Below are positions 15,631-25,817 of a DNA stretch of 46,804 nucleotides, in pieces (within the stretch, counting starts at the first letter, position 1; the number at the start of each line of letters is the position of its first letter). The notes under the pieces were generated by a model. It searched no databases. It saw only the letters and a program-made list of their open reading frames with translations, and was not told the DNA's origin. The position numbers and the translations under genes are program-made. Source of the stretch: Ponticaulis sp. (lineage in GTDB: Bacteria; Pseudomonadota; Alphaproteobacteria; Caulobacterales; Hyphomonadaceae); assembly GCA_002701295.1 (NCBI GenBank), contig NZUJ01000028.1, positions 1 through 46,804 of the forward strand, in the 5' to 3' direction.

Positions 15631-17313
15631 TCACATATTTGGATAAGCCGGACCGCCGCCACCTTCCGGGGTTTCCCAGTTGATGTTCTGGTTCGGATCC
15701 TTGATGTCGCAGGTCTTGCAGTGAATGCAGTTCTGAGAGTTGATCTGGAACTTCTTGTCGCCATTCGCCTCTTCGACCCATTCATACACGCCTGCAGGGC
15801 AGTAACGCGCTGATGGACCGTCATAGACACCAAGCTCAGATGACTTCTGAAGCTCAGGATCAAGAAGGCGAAGGTGGCATGGCTGATCTTCGCCGTGATA
15901 GGTGTTCGTGAAGGACACATTGGTCAGCTTGTCAAAGCTGATCACACCATCTGGCTTAGGATAAGCGATTGGCTTGAACTTGGATGCAGGCTTGAGAGAT
16001 GCCGCATCGGTTTTGGTGTGAGACATCGTCCCGAACGGGCTGAAACCGAACAACTTGTTGAGCCACATCTCCATACCACCAAGGCCAGTGCCGATGATCG
16101 TGCCGAAGCGTGAGAGCAGCGGCTTCACATTCCGGACAGTTTTCAGCTCTTTATAGACGCCTGAGGCCTCATAGGCTTCCTCATAAGAGGTGAGCACATC
16201 GCCTGAACGGCCTTCCTGAATAGCCGCGACAGCTGCTTCAGCACCCATCATGCCGGTCAGGATCGCGTTGTGAGAGCCCTTGATGCGCGGCACGTTTACG
16301 AAGCCCGCAGAACATCCGATGAGTGCACCACCCGGGAAAGCGAGCTTCGGCACAGACTGCCAGCCACCTTCAGTGATCGCGCGCGCGCCGTAAGACACCC
16401 GCTTACCGCCCTCAATATATTTCAGCACTTCCGGATGGTGTTTCCAGCGCTGAAACTCCTGATAAGGCGCGATGTATGGGTTTTCATAGTTCAGGTGAAC
16501 GACGAAACCGAGCGAGATGAATGGCTCGCCATTGTCGCGGAAGTGATAGAGGAAGCTACCACCGCCAACATTGTCTGCCAATGGCCAGCCGAGCGTGTGT
16601 TGAACATAGCCTTCCTGGAAGTTTTCTTCAGGAACAGACCAGAGCTCTTTCAGGCCGATACCGTATTTCTGCGGTTCTTTGCCTTCATCGAGGTCAAATT
16701 TGGCGATGAGTTTCTTGGTGAGTGAGCCGCGTGTGCCCTCTGCGAAGAGAACATACTTGCCGAGAAGCTCCATACCCGGCTCATAATCCGGCTTTGGCTT
16801 TCCTTCAGCATCAAGGCCAGCGACGCCCGCGATAACGCCGCGCACTTCGCCATTTTCGCCATAGACCAGATCAGACGCTGCAAAACCCGGGAAGATTTCC
16901 ACGCCCATATTCTCAGCTTCCTGAGCGAGAAAGCGGGTCACATTGCCGAGCGAGCCTGTGAAATTGCCATGGTTCTTCATAAATCCTGGCATTGGCAGCC
17001 AGGAAATATCCAGCGAACCTTTCGGGCCGAGATATTTGAACTTGTCGCCGGTAACTTCTGTTTTCAGTGGCCGGTCGTCACGCGAGCGCCAGTCTGGAAC
17101 AAGCGTGTCGAGACCAATCGGGTCCACAACAACACCTGACAGAATGTGCGCGCCGATTTCGCCGCCTTTTTCCAGAACGATGACTGAAAGCTCTTCGCCT
17201 TTTTCCTGAGCGAGCTGCATGACTCTGATCGCGGCAGACAGACCTGCTGGTCCACCACCAATGATCAGAACATCGACTTCCATTGATTCGCGTTCGACTG
17301 CGTCTGACGCCAT
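15631..17313 (-). CDS. Electron transfer flavoprotein-ubiquinone oxidoreductase
   Basis: A 560-residue inner-membrane-associated flavoprotein (ETF-QO, ETFDH type) that passes electrons from ETF to ubiquinone during fatty-acid and amino-acid oxidation. The FAD dinucleotide fold is at the N-terminus (VDVLIIGGGPAGLSAAI). The 4Fe-4S cluster site is at the C-terminus (RYCPAGVYEW, then NCIHCKTCDIKDP, giving four Cys). The C-terminal IDKDPNQNINW-like segment (IKDPNQNINWETPEGGGGP) is the normal family end. GGGGAGAAG precedes the ATG. It heads the run etfQO-TPR-ispE-WecA-like. Confidence 0.96.
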   Translation of the reverse strand: MASDAVERESMEVDVLIIGGGPAGLSAAIRVMQLAQEKGEELSVIVLEKGGEIGAHILSGVVVDPIGLDTLVPDWRSRDDRPLKTEVTGDKFKYLGPKGSLDISWLPMPGFMKNHGNFTGSLGNVTRFLAQEAENMGVEIFPGFAASDLVYGENGEVRGVIAGVAGLDAEGKPKPDYEPGMELLGKYVLFAEGTRGSLTKKLIAKFDLDEGKEPQKYGIGLKELWSVPEENFQEGYVQHTLGWPLADNVGGGSFLYHFRDNGEPFISLGFVVHLNYENPYIAPYQEFQRWKHHPEVLKYIEGGKRVSYGARAITEGGWQSVPKLAFPGGALIGCSAGFVNVPRIKGSHNAILTGMMGAEAAVAAIQEGRSGDVLTSYEEAYEASGVYKELKTVRNVKPLLSRFGTIIGTGLGGMEMWLNKLFGFSPFGTMSHTKTDAASLKPASKFKPIAYPKPDGVISFDKLTNVSFTNTYHGEDQPCHLRLLDPELQKSSELGVYDGPSARYCPAGVYEWVEEANGDKKFQINSQNCIHCKTCDIKDPNQNINWETPEGGGGPAYPNM

Positions 17314-17351
17314 AAATTCTTCTCCCCGGGCCGGAACTGGTGTGTCTGTTT

Positions 17352-17375
17352 GATCTAGTTAGCCTTTATTGTCAA
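17352..17375 (-). promoter_or_regulatory. Candidate promoter of the etfQO operon
   Basis: On the minus strand TTGACA (perfect -35) is followed after 12 nt by TAGATC within ACTAGATC. This is 7 of 8 against the Caulobacter housekeeping -10 GCTANAWC. The spacer is slightly short for that consensus. It lies about 40 nt upstream of the etfQO ATG. The reading is tentative. Confidence 0.35.
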
Positions 17376-17520
17376 AAACCAAAACAACACAAGAATTCAG
17401 ATTTGAATGTTCATGGGACGAACGCCATGCTTGCGAAGCTGCCAGATTGTGCTTCGATTGCATTCGCTCTTACAATCTGATCAGACTGAGTTCGATTAAC
17501 ACACTTCTGGACAAGACCCC

Positions 17521-18336
17521 TTGCAGCTCGACGCTTCCAACTTGCGCAGACAAATCAGCGCCCTTACCGCCTGGTGGGAAGGTGCAGGCGTGGATATCGA
17601 TCAGCGCCAGATTGATCGCATGCTTCAGGCTCTGCAATCGAACCAGACGCCTGAGACGCCAACCACTGCACCTGCAGCTGAAGCTCCGAAGCTCAAGTCT
17701 TCCAAAGGCATTGCGCAGGCAAAAGCGTTCGCCGAACGGGCGACAACACTTGAAACCCTGCGCGACGCTATTCTGCAGTTTGATGGCTGTGAACTGAAAG
17801 AGGGCGCGAACAAGACCGTGTTTGCCGACGGTGTTGCTGACGCCGACGTTATGGTGATCGGTGAAGGCCCTGGCCGCGATGAGGACAGAGAAGGCTTGCC
17901 GTTCGTTGGCCGCGCCGGGCAACTGCTCGACCGCATGCTCGCCGCCATCGGCCTGTCGCGAACGGAAAACACCTACATCACCAATGTGAACTTCTGGCGG
18001 CCACCGGGAAACCGGAACCCAACGGAAAACGAGCTGGCGCTGTGTCGCCCCTTCGTCGACAAGCATATCGCACTCATCAAACCCAAGCTGATCATTGTGG
18101 CTGGCGCCGTACCCGCACAGTCACTTCTCGGGGCGACGCAAGGCATTACCCGGCTTCGTGGCCAGAAATTCGATCTCAGCATTGCTGGTATGGAAAAGGC
18201 GATTCCGGTCTATCCGATCTTCCATCCGGCCTATCTGCTTCGTCGCCCTGCTGAAAAGGCAAAGGCCTGGGCGGATCTTCTCAATATTCTGGCTGCACTC
18301 GAAGCGCTTGGCTGTGCGCCCGACAAACGCCCCTGA
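17521..18336 (+). CDS. Uracil-DNA glycosylase, family 4 type, with two Fe-S ligands missing
   Basis: A 271-residue protein removing uracil from DNA. Motif 1 GEGPGRDEDREGLPFVGRAG and motif 2 FHPAYLLR are those of family 4 (UDGa). Canonical enzymes hold a 4Fe-4S cluster with a CxxC pair, a Cys before RPP and a later Cys. Here the first Cys is Phe (FDGCEL), the Cys before RPPGNR is Trp (NVNFWRPP), and only two of four remain (GC and LC). An N-terminal extension of about 80 residues (helix, then Pro/Ala/Thr-rich linker) precedes the domain. The start is a TTG at 17521 and is uncertain. The downstream glycosyltransferase gene begins 12 bp after the stop. Confidence 0.86.
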   Translation: MQLDASNLRRQISALTAWWEGAGVDIDQRQIDRMLQALQSNQTPETPTTAPAAEAPKLKSSKGIAQAKAFAERATTLETLRDAILQFDGCELKEGANKTVFADGVADADVMVIGEGPGRDEDREGLPFVGRAGQLLDRMLAAIGLSRTENTYITNVNFWRPPGNRNPTENELALCRPFVDKHIALIKPKLIIVAGAVPAQSLLGATQGITRLRGQKFDLSIAGMEKAIPVYPIFHPAYLLRRPAEKAKAWADLLNILAALEALGCAPDKRP

Positions 18337-18348
18337 CACACATCAGCC

Positions 18349-19032
18349 ATGCCTGCCCCGTTTTCCGTCATCATCCCCACACTCAATGCTGGCGAGAGCC
18401 TGATCCCCTGTCTGCAGGCGCTCGCGCCCGGCCTGTCCCGTCAGCTGATCCGGGAAGTCATCATCGTCGATGGCGGATCGACCGACAAAACAATCCTTTA
18501 TGCCCATGAGGCTGGCGCACGTGTAATCGTTGGCGCGCGTGGACGCGGACATCAATTGCGTGCAGGCGGCGTGAATGCGCAGGGAGACTGGCTATTGTTT
18601 CTGCACGCCGACAGCTTTCTCGAGGCGAACTGGGCTGATGCCGTGATCTCTCACATGGAACATCATCACGGGCAGGCGGGATATTTCGCCCTCGCCTATC
18701 GTAGCGATGCAAAACAGGCGCGATGGCTCGAAGCACGCGCAAACCGCCGCGCCACCTGGTTCGGCCTGCCCTATGGCGATCAGGGCTTGTGCCTCTCGCG
18801 GAAACTCTATGATGAGGTCGGCGGGTTTCAGGATTTCCCGCTGATGGAAGATGTCGACATGGTTCGTCGGCTCGGGAAAGCGCGCCTCGCCCCGCTAAGC
18901 GCCCGAGCGTTCACTTCCGCGGACAAATATGAGCGCGATGGCTGGCGGAAACGAGCCTGGTCGAATGCGTTTCTGCTGGGTCGATACTTTCTTGGCGCCT
19001 CTCCAGAGAAGCTTGCCAAAGCGTATCGTTAG
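18349..19032 (+). CDS. Family 2 glycosyltransferase (TIGR04283-like)
   Basis: A small GT-A glycosyltransferase of 227 residues. FSVIIPTLNAGESLIPCLQA begins the fold, VDGGSTDKT gives the nucleotide site and LFLHADSFLE the DxD-like site. The segment YGDQGLCLSRKLYDEVGGF is typical of the short group labelled TIGR04283. That family name mentions arsenosugar biosynthesis, but no arsenic gene is nearby, so the substrate should be treated as unknown. It pairs with the DUF2064 gene 340 bp downstream. Its 3' end overlaps the intervening minus-strand gene by 4 bp. Confidence 0.85.
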   Translation: MPAPFSVIIPTLNAGESLIPCLQALAPGLSRQLIREVIIVDGGSTDKTILYAHEAGARVIVGARGRGHQLRAGGVNAQGDWLLFLHADSFLEANWADAVISHMEHHHGQAGYFALAYRSDAKQARWLEARANRRATWFGLPYGDQGLCLSRKLYDEVGGFQDFPLMEDVDMVRRLGKARLAPLSARAFTSADKYERDGWRKRAWSNAFLLGRYFLGASPEKLAKAYR

Positions 19033-19346
19033 AACTCATCCGCTTGACTTGTGTCTTCAACACTGATGCTGAACTTAAGATATTTGGCTTTGAACACAGC
19101 GTACAGGCCATAGGCGGCGCTGATCGCAAACACGAGACAACCCACCAGCGTATCCTTTATGAGTCCAAGCCAGATATTGTAGTTCATTATTCGCTCTAAG
19201 CTTTCGGGGTCTCCTTCGATGTAATTGTCAGGCTGATACAAAAGTAAGTCGCTGATAACGAAACCTACGAAGGTCAGTACGCAGAACGCCAACACAAACC
19301 TCCAGAAAAACGTCCAGAAAATTCGGCCAAAACGCTTGATCTTCAT
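19029..19346 (-). CDS. Small two-pass membrane protein
   Basis: A 105-residue protein with two hydrophobic helices (about residues 12-34 and 62-84), a basic N-terminus (MKIKRFGRIF) and a polar C-terminal tail. The family is not recognised. The ATG at 19346 is preceded by GGAGG about 11 nt upstream. It lies antisense between two glycosyltransferase genes and its start is only 24 bp from the divergent DUF2064 ATG. Its promoter must therefore lie inside that neighbour. The coding potential is supported by a membrane-protein composition and SD, not by family membership. Confidence 0.6.
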   Translation of the reverse strand: MKIKRFGRIFWTFFWRFVLAFCVLTFVGFVISDLLLYQPDNYIEGDPESLERIMNYNIWLGLIKDTLVGCLVFAISAAYGLYAVFKAKYLKFSISVEDTSQADEF

Positions 19347-19370
19347 TGAGACGCCCCCTCCAGTTGCACG

Positions 19371-19961
19371 ATGACTTTGACAACATTGATCGTGTTCGCC
19401 AAGCCCAACCGCATGGGTTTATCCAAAACGCGACTGGCGCGGGATATTGGCCCGTCGGCAGCCCATCGCATAAATACCATGGCGCAGGCGCGCGTTTTTC
19501 GTGAGGTAATGGATCCGCGCTGGCAAACCCGGCTTTATCTGACGCCAGATAAAGCACTTTTTGATCGCCACCCCGGATTTCCTGAAGGGGCTGAGCTCTG
19601 GCTCCAGTCACCCGGCGATCTCGGAACGCGACTGACGGTCGCCTTTGATGAAGCACCGCTCGGCAATGTGATTTTCATCGGTACAGATATGCCGGACCTC
19701 AGGCGCACGGATATCGCCGCCACGATAAATAGCTTGAATACCGCACCTCTTGTTGTTGGTCCGGCCATGGATGGCGGGTTCTGGCTGATGGGTCTGCGCA
19801 AGCGGATTGGATCTCATGCGCCATTTGACGAAGTACGCTGGTCCAGCGCACACACACTCAGTGATGTTTTGCGAAACGTTGAAGGCGAGAGAGCTGAATG
19901 GCTCGATAAGCGCATCGATCTGGATGATGGCCCTTCGCTAAAAGAATGGCTGGAGCGCTAA
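19371..19961 (+). CDS. DUF2064 / TIGR04282-type nucleotide-sugar transferase-like protein
   Basis: A 196-residue GT-A-like protein. LIVFAKPNRMGLSKTRLARDIG at the start (Ala-Lys-Pro, then K-T-R-L) and IFIGTDMPDLRRTDI, with GPAMDGGFWLMG, are the hallmark segments of DUF2064 (TIGR04282). The fold is that of nucleotidyl- or glycosyl-transferases such as CofC/MobA. Family naming as an arsenosugar enzyme is not supported by neighbours. The companion GT2 gene upstream suggests the two act in one glycan or glycolipid pathway. Its stop overlaps the convergent REC-REC gene. Confidence 0.82.
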   Translation: MTLTTLIVFAKPNRMGLSKTRLARDIGPSAAHRINTMAQARVFREVMDPRWQTRLYLTPDKALFDRHPGFPEGAELWLQSPGDLGTRLTVAFDEAPLGNVIFIGTDMPDLRRTDIAATINSLNTAPLVVGPAMDGGFWLMGLRKRIGSHAPFDEVRWSSAHTLSDVLRNVEGERAEWLDKRIDLDDGPSLKEWLER

Positions 19962-20722
19962 CAGTCCAGAACTTCCACATCCTTTGCCAGAACACCGCCA
20001 ACGGTATGGATGAGCTCTTCAGCGCCAAAAGGTTTCGGCAAAAAGGCATCCGCCTCCTTGAAGCGCGTTTTGTTTGAAGCGTCTGCGGACATGGCGATGA
20101 TGCCGATATTTTCCCAGACATCACGGACCAGACAAATCAGCTCCTCACCGGGCATGCCTGGCATGTTGAGGTCAGTCAGTACGGCATCGACGTGATCGAA
20201 ATTCAGCTGGCGAATGGCATCTTCGCCCGTCTGAAACCCAGAAACGCGATAGCCATATGACCTCAGAACCTCTGTTGCGATCCGGCAGCTCGTCTTGCTG
20301 TCATCAATGACAACCACATGCTGTCGAGGCCGACCCGTGATCTGGATGCTTTCGATATCTTTCAGAAGGTCAGAGACGCGGACCTTGTCGAACGGCTTTT
20401 TCAAGACGAGATGGGCCCCAAGGTTTCGGGCCTCAGCAAGAACAGCATAATCATCAGTGCTGTTTGCCGTCATCATCACGTTGACGATTGCTGGCCACCG
20501 ACGAGAGACGGGTTCGATCAGCTTCAGACCGCTGACTTCGCCAAAATGGACATCAATGATTGCTGCAGAAAATTTTTGATCAAACAGGTCTGGCGACATG
20601 GAGAATTCACGTGCGGTGCTGACGAGCTGAACATCTGCTCCGCACTCAACAAACATTTTCGAAATCAGATTACCCTGCGTCTGGCTATCTTCCAGAACAA
20701 GTATGCTTTGACGAGTCGCCAC
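19958..20722 (-). CDS. Tandem receiver (REC-REC) response regulator without output domain
   Basis: About 254 residues with two CheY-like receivers. Receiver 1 has the acidic pair in VLEDSQ, the phospho-acceptor Asp in AIIDVHFG, the Thr in MMTAN and the Lys in LKKPF. Receiver 2 has VIDDSK, LTDLNMPGMPG, AMSAD and LPKPF. Both look competent for phosphorylation. There is no DNA-binding, GGDEF or kinase domain, so it may act as a phosphate sink, a phosphorelay member or through protein contacts. I prefer the GTG at 20722 (preceded by GGGAGGGG, directly opening the first receiver) to the ATG at 20776, which lacks an SD and adds 18 residues. No histidine kinase is adjacent. Confidence 0.86.
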   Translation of the reverse strand: MATRQSILVLEDSQTQGNLISKMFVECGADVQLVSTAREFSMSPDLFDQKFSAAIIDVHFGEVSGLKLIEPVSRRWPAIVNVMMTANSTDDYAVLAEARNLGAHLVLKKPFDKVRVSDLLKDIESIQITGRPRQHVVVIDDSKTSCRIATEVLRSYGYRVSGFQTGEDAIRQLNFDHVDAVLTDLNMPGMPGEELICLVRDVWENIGIIAMSADASNKTRFKEADAFLPKPFGAEELIHTVGGVLAKDVEVLDC

Positions 20723-20828
20723 GGTTTCTGATCCCCTCCCGGCTGGCTGATCACTCAAGACTTCTTCTGAACACATACGTCACTGTAATTGAATTTTGGT
20801 GAAGAAAAACAGCCGCTTGCTACACTGA

Positions 20829-20848
20829 TCAGTTTTCTTTTTAACTGA
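20829..20848. promoter_or_regulatory. Inverted repeat in a divergent intergenic region
   Basis: TCAGTT (20829-20834) and AACTGA (20843-20848) form a 6-bp dyad with an 8-nt T-rich centre between the REC-REC gene and the lipoprotein gene. It could be an operator. The evidence is only the symmetry. Confidence 0.25.
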
Positions 20849-20955
20849 CAAGCACTTAATTTCCACCACTCGATGAAATTTTCCAGATCAGATCAAGAGG
20901 ATCGCAACCGGCTTGGCCGAATGACTAAACAGGTTCAATCTGGGGCAAGCAACAT

Positions 20956-22014
20956 ATGCGAATGACCGGTATTTCAATCGTCTTTTCGATCTGTCTTGGA
21001 GTGCTTGGTGCCTGCTCTCCGTCTGCGAAAGCACCTGAAACCCAATATGATTTCGCCGCTCTTACAGACGGTCGACCGCCTGTTGAGAAATGCGCTGGCT
21101 TTTTGAACTCCATTCTCAGTGACGAACTCGGGGATGACTATCGAAACCGCAAAAACATCGACGACATCTATGTCGAAACGACGTGCCAATGCATGGTTGA
21201 TGCTCAGAGCCAGACAATTTCAGACATTGCTCCGGATGATCCGGAAATACGCAATCTAATTCTAAATCTCATCTATTCGCCTGACGTGTTGGCCATTCTG
21301 ACAAACTCTGACCGCTATCCTGACGGCCTCGCCCAGTTCGAAACCCATATAAATAGTCTTGCCGATTCATCTGAGCCGTCAGGTTACGATCGATTAATCA
21401 CGATTTTTGAAACCATTGGAGCGAACTTTGTTGACCACCACAAATACATCGAAACAGAGGGACTAGCGGTCTGCGACGAGGTGAGATCCAGACAACTGCA
21501 ACGCTATCCAGCACCCAGCCTGGAACAATCCATCGCGCTCGAAGAACGCGACCTGGCCCTGCAGCGACTGAACCATGATCCCGGCGTGAGCGTCGCGCTG
21601 ATGGAAGCCTATCTCATGTCTGACCGGCTGTCGCAGGATTGTTTCGACATCATGGAAACGTTTCACGCTATTGAGGCTCGCACAAAACGTATGGCATGCG
21701 GCGACGCCTATCACAGGGGTTTATGCGCAATCGAGTTTGAGGAAATCGAGGCGGATTTTCCGCAGCTCATCCAATCAGAACTCGACTTTGTGAAGAGTTA
21801 TTCAAACCTCGCATCTTATCTCAACACCACACGAACAACGGCAAGGATCGAAGACCTGACCGCATTTGTTGAGGACATGTCCCCTTACCTGCCTTTGTCG
21901 TTTGACGAGTATCGCAATGCGGTGGCGGCACTCAGCCAATGGGACCAAGCGGCTTACCAGGCACGCGTTGAACTACGCCGTCAGAAATTAATCCGTGAGA
22001 CCACCGGCTTCTGA
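20956..22014 (+). CDS. Hypothetical lipoprotein with a Cys-x-Cys motif
   Basis: A 352-residue protein with a lipoprotein signal (lipobox LGAC, Cys20), so probably anchored in the envelope. The mature part is mostly helical and acidic. It contains VEKCAGF, then TTCQCMVDAQ, then AVCDEV, a spacing of Cys / Cys-x-Cys / Cys that recalls the modules of the secreted protein at 2599-3405. Further Cys occur at SQDCFD, MACGD and GLCAIE. No family or enzyme motif is recognised. ATGs at 20956 and 20962 are both possible starts. It is transcribed away from the REC-REC gene, with 179-233 bp between. Confidence 0.78.
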   Translation: MRMTGISIVFSICLGVLGACSPSAKAPETQYDFAALTDGRPPVEKCAGFLNSILSDELGDDYRNRKNIDDIYVETTCQCMVDAQSQTISDIAPDDPEIRNLILNLIYSPDVLAILTNSDRYPDGLAQFETHINSLADSSEPSGYDRLITIFETIGANFVDHHKYIETEGLAVCDEVRSRQLQRYPAPSLEQSIALEERDLALQRLNHDPGVSVALMEAYLMSDRLSQDCFDIMETFHAIEARTKRMACGDAYHRGLCAIEFEEIEADFPQLIQSELDFVKSYSNLASYLNTTRTTARIEDLTAFVEDMSPYLPLSFDEYRNAVAALSQWDQAAYQARVELRRQKLIRETTGF

Positions 22015-22046
22015 TCAACAAACTAGCTGTAGATAAGATTTCAAAT

Positions 22047-22061
22047 GTTCTTGTTTTGTTC
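22047..22061 (+). promoter_or_regulatory. LexA-type SOS box (GTTC-N7-GTTC)
   Basis: GTTCTTGTTTTGTTC is an exact match to the direct-repeat LexA site used in Alphaproteobacteria (GTTC-N7-GTTC). It ends 26 nt before the ATG of the radical SAM gene. It overlaps the best -35 candidate there (TTGTTT at 22051-22056, 17-nt spacer, TATTTA at 22074-22079). Repression by LexA and induction by DNA damage is the natural reading. The predicted transcript start falls at or next to the ATG and there is no SD, so the mRNA may be leaderless. Confidence 0.65.
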
Positions 22062-22087
22062 TTTTTGTCCTGATATTTATCCCGGGT

Positions 22088-24413
<2,326 letters not shown>

Positions 24414-24488
24414 TCAAACGCCTCAGCGTGCTTACCTTTTTACATAGCTGGACGGGCGAAACCGATTCGGGTTTGACACGGAGGCCCC

Positions 24489-24689
24489 ATGACACGGCTT
24501 ATAAATGTGTATGCGCTGGATTATTGGTACGAATCTGATGCTGAAGATCCTGATAGTGCCTACACCCTGATCGGTGACGAAAAGGGTGACTATGTTATCG
24601 CTGCCGACGGCACGCTGACATTTGAAGAAATCTGGGAACTTGCAGAGACCCATAACGAACAGGTCAAAGCAGAACTCCAGAACGGATAG
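24489..24689 (+). CDS. Small acidic protein, 66 residues
   Basis: Starts at an ATG with a strong SD (ACGGAGG, 4 nt before it). The sequence is acidic and aromatic-rich (NVYALDYWYESDAEDPDSAY), then GDYVIAADGTLTFEEIW and a charged C-terminal helix. There is no signal peptide or membrane segment. The family is not recognised. It lies 75 bp after ccrM on the same strand and could be co-transcribed with it. A regulatory or modulatory partner role is possible but only guessed from position. Confidence 0.7.
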   Translation: MTRLINVYALDYWYESDAEDPDSAYTLIGDEKGDYVIAADGTLTFEEIWELAETHNEQVKAELQNG

Positions 24690-24700
24690 GCTTCAAGCCC

Positions 24701-24724
24701 GGTCAGAGCAAGCGCTCTGACTGT
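24701..24724. terminator. Hairpin between convergent genes, possible bidirectional terminator
   Basis: GTCAGAGC (24703-24710) and GCTCTGAC (24715-24722) form a perfect 8-bp stem with an AAGC loop, extendable by a G-T and a C-G pair. It follows the 66-residue protein stop by about 12 nt and spans the mutY stop on the other strand. The T tract is weak, so termination efficiency is uncertain. Confidence 0.4.
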
Positions 24725-25758
24725 TCCAGATAGAGCTTCACCGCCTTCTGGAAAACACTGGGCAATCCAGCAGATTTCCAATCGCTGAGATTGACCCAAA
24801 CCGGGCTTGCTGTTTCTGCAGTTTCACGCTGCTCAACTCTCAGCGTCAGTCTGAAATGCGTGAACACGTGCGTGATCTGCCCAATTGTCTGGGATTGATC
24901 GTCTTCAACAGATGACGGTACGCCATCGCTGACCCAGTCTGTACCCGGCAATCCCACCATTCCGGCAAGCAGCCCTTTGTCTTGGCGTCGCTCGAGCAAT
25001 ATCCGCCCTTCATTTATGACGATATAGACTGTTCCTGTGCGCTCTGGTTTGGCGGCTTTGGCGGGCTTCACCGGGTAGTCTGCAACATTCCCTGCCTCAA
25101 ATGCGTGACATTCCGCCATCAGCGGACACAGATCACATTGCCAGTTGCGCGGCTTGCAGACCGTTGCGCCGAGATCCATCATGGCCTGAGCGAAATCGCC
25201 AGGGCGGTCTTCGGGCACCCAGTCCGTGACGATGGACTTGATGTCCTGTTTCACATCCCGAACGGGCTGATCGATGGTCAGAAGTCGGCTCGTGACCCGC
25301 TCGACATTGCCATCCACAGCCGCAACAGGTTGATCAAACGCAATTGCGGCAATGGCACCGGATGTATAAGGCCCGATGCCCGGCAGTTTTTGAAGCTCAT
25401 CTGCTGTTTCCGGAAACCCACCCAGGCGCACAACCTCCTGAGCACAGGCATAAAGATTTCGAGCGCGAGAATAATAACCAAGCCCGGCCCAGGCGGCCAT
25501 AATATCATCCCGGTCCGCTGCAGCGAGGTCTTCAACGCGCGGCCAGCGCTGCGTGAAGTCGAGAAAATAGCGTGTGGCGTGCGGAATCGTCGTCTGCTGC
25601 AGCATGATTTCTGACAACCAGACATGATAAGGGTTCGGTCGAACCCCCTTTCGCCTGTCAGAAGGCGCTGTTCGCCAGGGCAGACTCCGTGCATACTGGT
25701 CATACCAGTTGAGGAGCTTTGCGCTTATCGGGCCAGTATGTGGATAACTGCGCGTCAT
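24703..25758 (-). CDS. mutY: A/G-specific adenine glycosylase MutY
   Basis: A 351-residue base-excision repair enzyme that removes adenine opposite 8-oxoguanine. The catalytic Glu lies in SEIMLQQT. The helix-hairpin-helix LPGIGPYTSGAIA is followed by the catalytic Asp in VAAVDGNVERV. The 4Fe-4S loop has Cys-x6-Cys-x2-Cys-x5-Cys (VCKPRNWQCDLCPLMAEC). A C-terminal NUDIX-like 8-oxoG recognition domain begins near residue 235 (TVYIVINEGRILLERRQ). The length is normal. It is divergent from dciA with 59 bp between starts; GGGGCG precedes the ATG. Confidence 0.96.
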   Translation of the reverse strand: MTRSYPHTGPISAKLLNWYDQYARSLPWRTAPSDRRKGVRPNPYHVWLSEIMLQQTTIPHATRYFLDFTQRWPRVEDLAAADRDDIMAAWAGLGYYSRARNLYACAQEVVRLGGFPETADELQKLPGIGPYTSGAIAAIAFDQPVAAVDGNVERVTSRLLTIDQPVRDVKQDIKSIVTDWVPEDRPGDFAQAMMDLGATVCKPRNWQCDLCPLMAECHAFEAGNVADYPVKPAKAAKPERTGTVYIVINEGRILLERRQDKGLLAGMVGLPGTDWVSDGVPSSVEDDQSQTIGQITHVFTHFRLTLRVEQRETAETASPVWVNLSDWKSAGLPSVFQKAVKLYLEQSERLL

Positions 25759-25817
25759 CTGTGGACGCCCCTTTCATCCTGCTTGAAGCGCCGTCACCTG
25801 CCATGAGAGAATAAACC

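Noticed and set aside
17409-17423. GTTC-N7-GAAC upstream of the uracil-DNA glycosylase gene as a second LexA site
   Set aside because: The alphaproteobacterial LexA site is a direct repeat (GTTC-N7-GTTC). Here the second half is inverted, and the site is about 100 bp from the start.
18349-19961. Arsenosugar biosynthesis locus
   Set aside because: The two glycosyltransferase families carry that label in databases, but no arsM, arsenic radical SAM or ars gene is present, so the pathway is not supported.
20841-20859. TTAA-N11-TTAA as a CtrA site near the REC-REC and lipoprotein genes
   Set aside because: CtrA sites need TTAA-N7-TTAA; the spacing of 11 is wrong and the region is simply AT-rich.
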